Virus record (IMG/VR): IMGVR_UViG_3300013233_000325
Location: 1-52,102 of that record
Direction: 5' to 3' (one strand)
DNA from: a virus
Length of the DNA stretch: 52,102 nucleotides
Position 1 is the stretch's first letter. Every line of letters starts with the position of its first letter. Position numbers and translations under genes: made by a program. The notes below the pieces were generated by a model. That model was not told the DNA's origin and searched no databases. It saw nothing but the letters and a program-made list of their open reading frames with translations. Positions 50,635 to 52,102 of the stretch are shown here, one piece after another.

Positions 50635-50945
50635 CAATCCGTCTCCCTGCTCTCTTCACGCTTCTCCTTGTTGACGCATTGGATCGCGTCAGTGAGTCGT
50701 GTTTGAACCATAGTTATGAATTCTTGTGGAGTCACGTAGGATTTGCGGTCAGACAGGGCGGCGTGTATGTAGCGCCGGAACGCCTCCTCCACGGACTCTT
50801 TCATGTCCTGCATGTCTTTGCAGTTTTGTTCAATACGTTCCTTTTCTTGTTTATACTTAGACGCGACACGAGACAGAGCAGCAGCCATCATGACCAGTTC
50901 CTCTCCCACGTTCATTTCCCGCGTCGCTTGAATATCGTCGCTCAT
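50634..50945 (-). CDS. Helical protein with EAFRRYI motif, 103 aa
   Basis: ATG at 50945, preceded by GGGAAG; an in-frame upstream ATG at 51056 would add residues without homology to the paralogue. MSDDIQATREMNVGEELVMM, SVEEAFRRYIHAALS and TPQEFITMVQTRLT align with the 49842 product. Unknown. Confidence 0.72.
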   Translation of the reverse strand: MSDDIQATREMNVGEELVMMAAALSRVASKYKQEKERIEQNCKDMQDMKESVEEAFRRYIHAALSDRKSYVTPQEFITMVQTRLTDAIQCVNKEKREESRETD

Positions 50946-51056
50946 AATTTCTTCCCTTATTCTTTGGCGCATGGCTGGACCGATGGTCTTTGTAGTTTTG
51001 GTTCGTAGAGTCCGGCCTCTCCATAAGAAGCTCAAATAGTAAGACGTTCCACTCAT

Positions 51057-51115
51057 ACCCGCGTAACGGGTGGAGTCCCTAAGTGTTTCATTGTCCTATT
51101 TGTACTACAAATAGG
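51057..51115. repeat. Two hairpins between genes
   Basis: ACCCG-CGTAA-CGGGT (51057-51071) and CCTATTTGT-ACT-ACAAATAGG (51095-51115, perfect 9-bp stem). The second overlaps the 3' end of the 51105 gene. Without a T-run on either strand, they may attenuate or be processed rather than simply terminate. Confidence 0.55.
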
Positions 51116-51443
51116 CAGCTTTATTACATTCTCGGCAATAGCATTTTGAATGACCTAACACGATCTGTAATGTCCTTTTGGCTTTTTGTATCTGTTGCTG
51201 TGCCTCGCCTTCTGTAGGAAATGTGGCAAGGGACCTTTTCAACGATCGTAACATGTCTTTAGTGCATTTATCACATTTCCATGGTTCTAACCCACCTTTC
51301 GTGTGATTGCATCCTCTTCGCCAAACATTGAAGACGTCTTTGGGAGGGTACACCCCGTTCATGTTTCCCAAACTGGGGACGTGGCCTCGGTTTCTATTTT
51401 CGTCCATACGTGTAATAACGGGAGGGGTCCCCCAGTGTTCCAT
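51105..51443 (-). CDS. Zinc-binding hypothetical protein, 112 aa
   Basis: ATG at 51443 with GAGG close upstream. The Cys/His pattern RRGCNHTKGG, WKCDKCTKD and HSKCYCREC suggests two zinc sites. First gene of the leftward right-arm cluster, about 40 nt after a good promoter. Possible early DNA- or RNA-binding regulator. Confidence 0.7.
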   Translation of the reverse strand: MEHWGTPPVITRMDENRNRGHVPSLGNMNGVYPPKDVFNVWRRGCNHTKGGLEPWKCDKCTKDMLRSLKRSLATFPTEGEAQQQIQKAKRTLQIVLGHSKCYCRECNKAAYL

Positions 51444-51490
51444 GACCTCATGGTGCGTGTATCATCTCGAGACATTACTGAACCATTTGA

Positions 51491-51520
51491 ATTAGACATT
51501 CTAGGATATCATGATATCAA
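51491..51520 (-). promoter_or_regulatory. Sigma-70-like leftward promoter with overlapping palindrome
   Basis: On the minus strand, -35 TTGATA (51520-51515), 18-nt spacer, -10 TCTAAT (51496-51491), each 5/6 to consensus. The 14-bp perfect palindrome GATATCATGATATC (51505-51518) overlaps the -35 and spacer, so it may be an operator. Outer arms TAGGATAT/ATATCCTA (51502, 51535) add a second inverted repeat. Confidence 0.6.
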
Positions 51521-51609
51521 ATCATTCGTGAGATATATCCTACCATGGGAAGCATTGAGAACCCAGAGAGTGTGGGTACAAGCATGCCTCAGGCTGAGAT
51601 TCGGGGTAT

Positions 51610-51861
51610 ATAGGGGGGACCCTAACGAATAGGAAACCATTTCCACATTTCTTGGGGTTTTCCCTAATGTGCCTTGCTTTGGTACACACATGTGAAACGC
51701 TTTCCTACTTGTTAGGGTTTGCCCTAAGACGCGTTGGGGTCTGCCCTGACCTAACGGGAAACGGCTTCCTATGTGTACCACGTTGAAACACATATACGAA
51801 ACGCTTTCCTATACGTTGGGGCGGACCCTAACAAATGTGAAACGCTTTCTATTTGTTTCAC
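51610..51861. repeat. Array of ten alternating palindromic repeats
   Basis: Five copies of YTRGGG-N4-CCCTRA (51610, 51652, 51712, 51734, 51816) alternate with five of GGAAA/GAAAC-type palindromes, GAAA-CGC-TTTC or close (51632, 51694, 51757, 51798, 51839). The last is flanked by GTGAAAC...GTTTCAC (51837-51861). Such iteron-like arrays bind initiators, partition proteins or repressors. Confidence 0.75.
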
Positions 51862-51862
51862 G

Positions 51863-52102
51863 GTGAGACGCTCTGGGCCTAGGACCCCCTGTCTCAGGGC
51901 GAGATTGACAGTTTGAGCGACGCGCCCGGTGTCTCCAAACGGGACATCTCAGTCTGGAACGTTTTAGGATGGGGCATGTTTTTGTTTGGTACATGTCTCA
52001 CGTTTGTTGACACGTATCCGGGTGAGACACCCTACCACGTCCCCACCTGAGTCATGGTCCAGGGTGAGACACACGCCCCTGCTGGGGGACGTGTCTCGGG
52101 AC
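51863..52102. repeat. GTGAGAC motif array, gene-free end
   Basis: GTGAGAC or its complement occurs exactly at 51863, 51995, 52022 and 52064, with further near copies (GTCTCAG, GTCTCC, GTCTCGG). The copy at 52020-52032 lies in a GGGTG-AGA-CACCC palindrome. The whole 51444-52102 stretch has no credible gene. Confidence 0.6.

Noticed and set aside
51303-51793. ORFs in the repeat region (plus 51303-51632, minus 51509-51793)
   Set aside because: They cross the promoter, palindromes and repeats, have no RBS, and show no protein-like patterns.
1-52102. Global reassignment of UGA to an amino acid
   Set aside because: UGA is the stop in many tightly overlapped junctions (e.g. PurZ/kinase-MazZ, SSB/PurZ), so recoding, if real, is site-specific.
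1-52102. CRISPR array or tRNA genes
   Set aside because: No regularly spaced direct repeats with unique spacers and no cloverleaf-like sequence was seen; the right-end repeats are short palindromes with irregular spacing.

Overview
The window looks like most or all of the genome of a tailed dsDNA phage with a long, siphovirus-type tail. Terminase, portal, P22-like coat, head-tail connector, tail-tube, frameshifted tail-chaperone, tape-measure and gene-transfer-agent-like tail-tip genes stand in the usual order, followed by a resolvase, and a complete DNA replication module lies to their left. I see no integrase, rRNA, tRNA or CRISPR. Base composition is moderately GC-rich by eye. Lipoprotein-type signal sequences suggest a bacterial host, probably Gram-negative, but nothing identifies it.

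Layout. (1) 163-2815, rightward: eight small genes, two with an identical AC-rich leader instead of a Shine-Dalgarno, ending in a sigma-factor-like protein. (2) 2697-14616, leftward, almost all genes overlapping: two small genes, a lipoprotein-like and a secreted protein, an unknown gene, RecB-like nuclease, family A DNA polymerase with a UDG-like N-terminus, a small basic protein, single-stranded DNA-binding protein, PurZ-type adenylosuccinate synthetase, NMP-kinase/MazZ fusion, HAD phosphatase, DnaB-like helicase, a small Cys protein and primase. (3) 14647-45334, rightward: a histone H1-like protein, small genes, terminase, head, tail, tail tip, spike and a RuvC-like resolvase. (4) 45311-51443, leftward: about 21 mostly unknown small genes chained by ATGA/TGATG overlaps, with a promoter/operator at about 51490-51520. 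(5) 51444-52102: no genes, but an AT-rich palindrome, ten alternating palindromic repeats and a GTGAGAC motif array, which is a candidate origin or control region.

How the genes work together. PurZ with Ser replacing the catalytic Asp of PurA, a MazZ domain making dGMP, and a DpoZ-like polymerase indicate a genome in which 2-aminoadenine (Z) replaces adenine. No DatZ dATPase was found. A P-loop nucleotide kinase fused to MazZ and a HAD phosphatase are next to PurZ and could supply a dZMP kinase step and dATP/dAMP removal.

The most unusual observation is that two late genes contain an in-frame UGA exactly where their protein families have a conserved cysteine: the fourth putative Fe-S ligand of the tail hub (39593) and a DUF6527-like protein (16781). 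In both, the reading frame continues with recognisable family sequence, slightly overlaps the next gene, and has a hairpin with a G near the start of its loop 17-20 nt after the UGA, as expected of a bacterial SECIS. This suggests selenocysteine (or other UGA recoding) in phage structural or accessory proteins. Two independent nonsense mutations remain the alternative.
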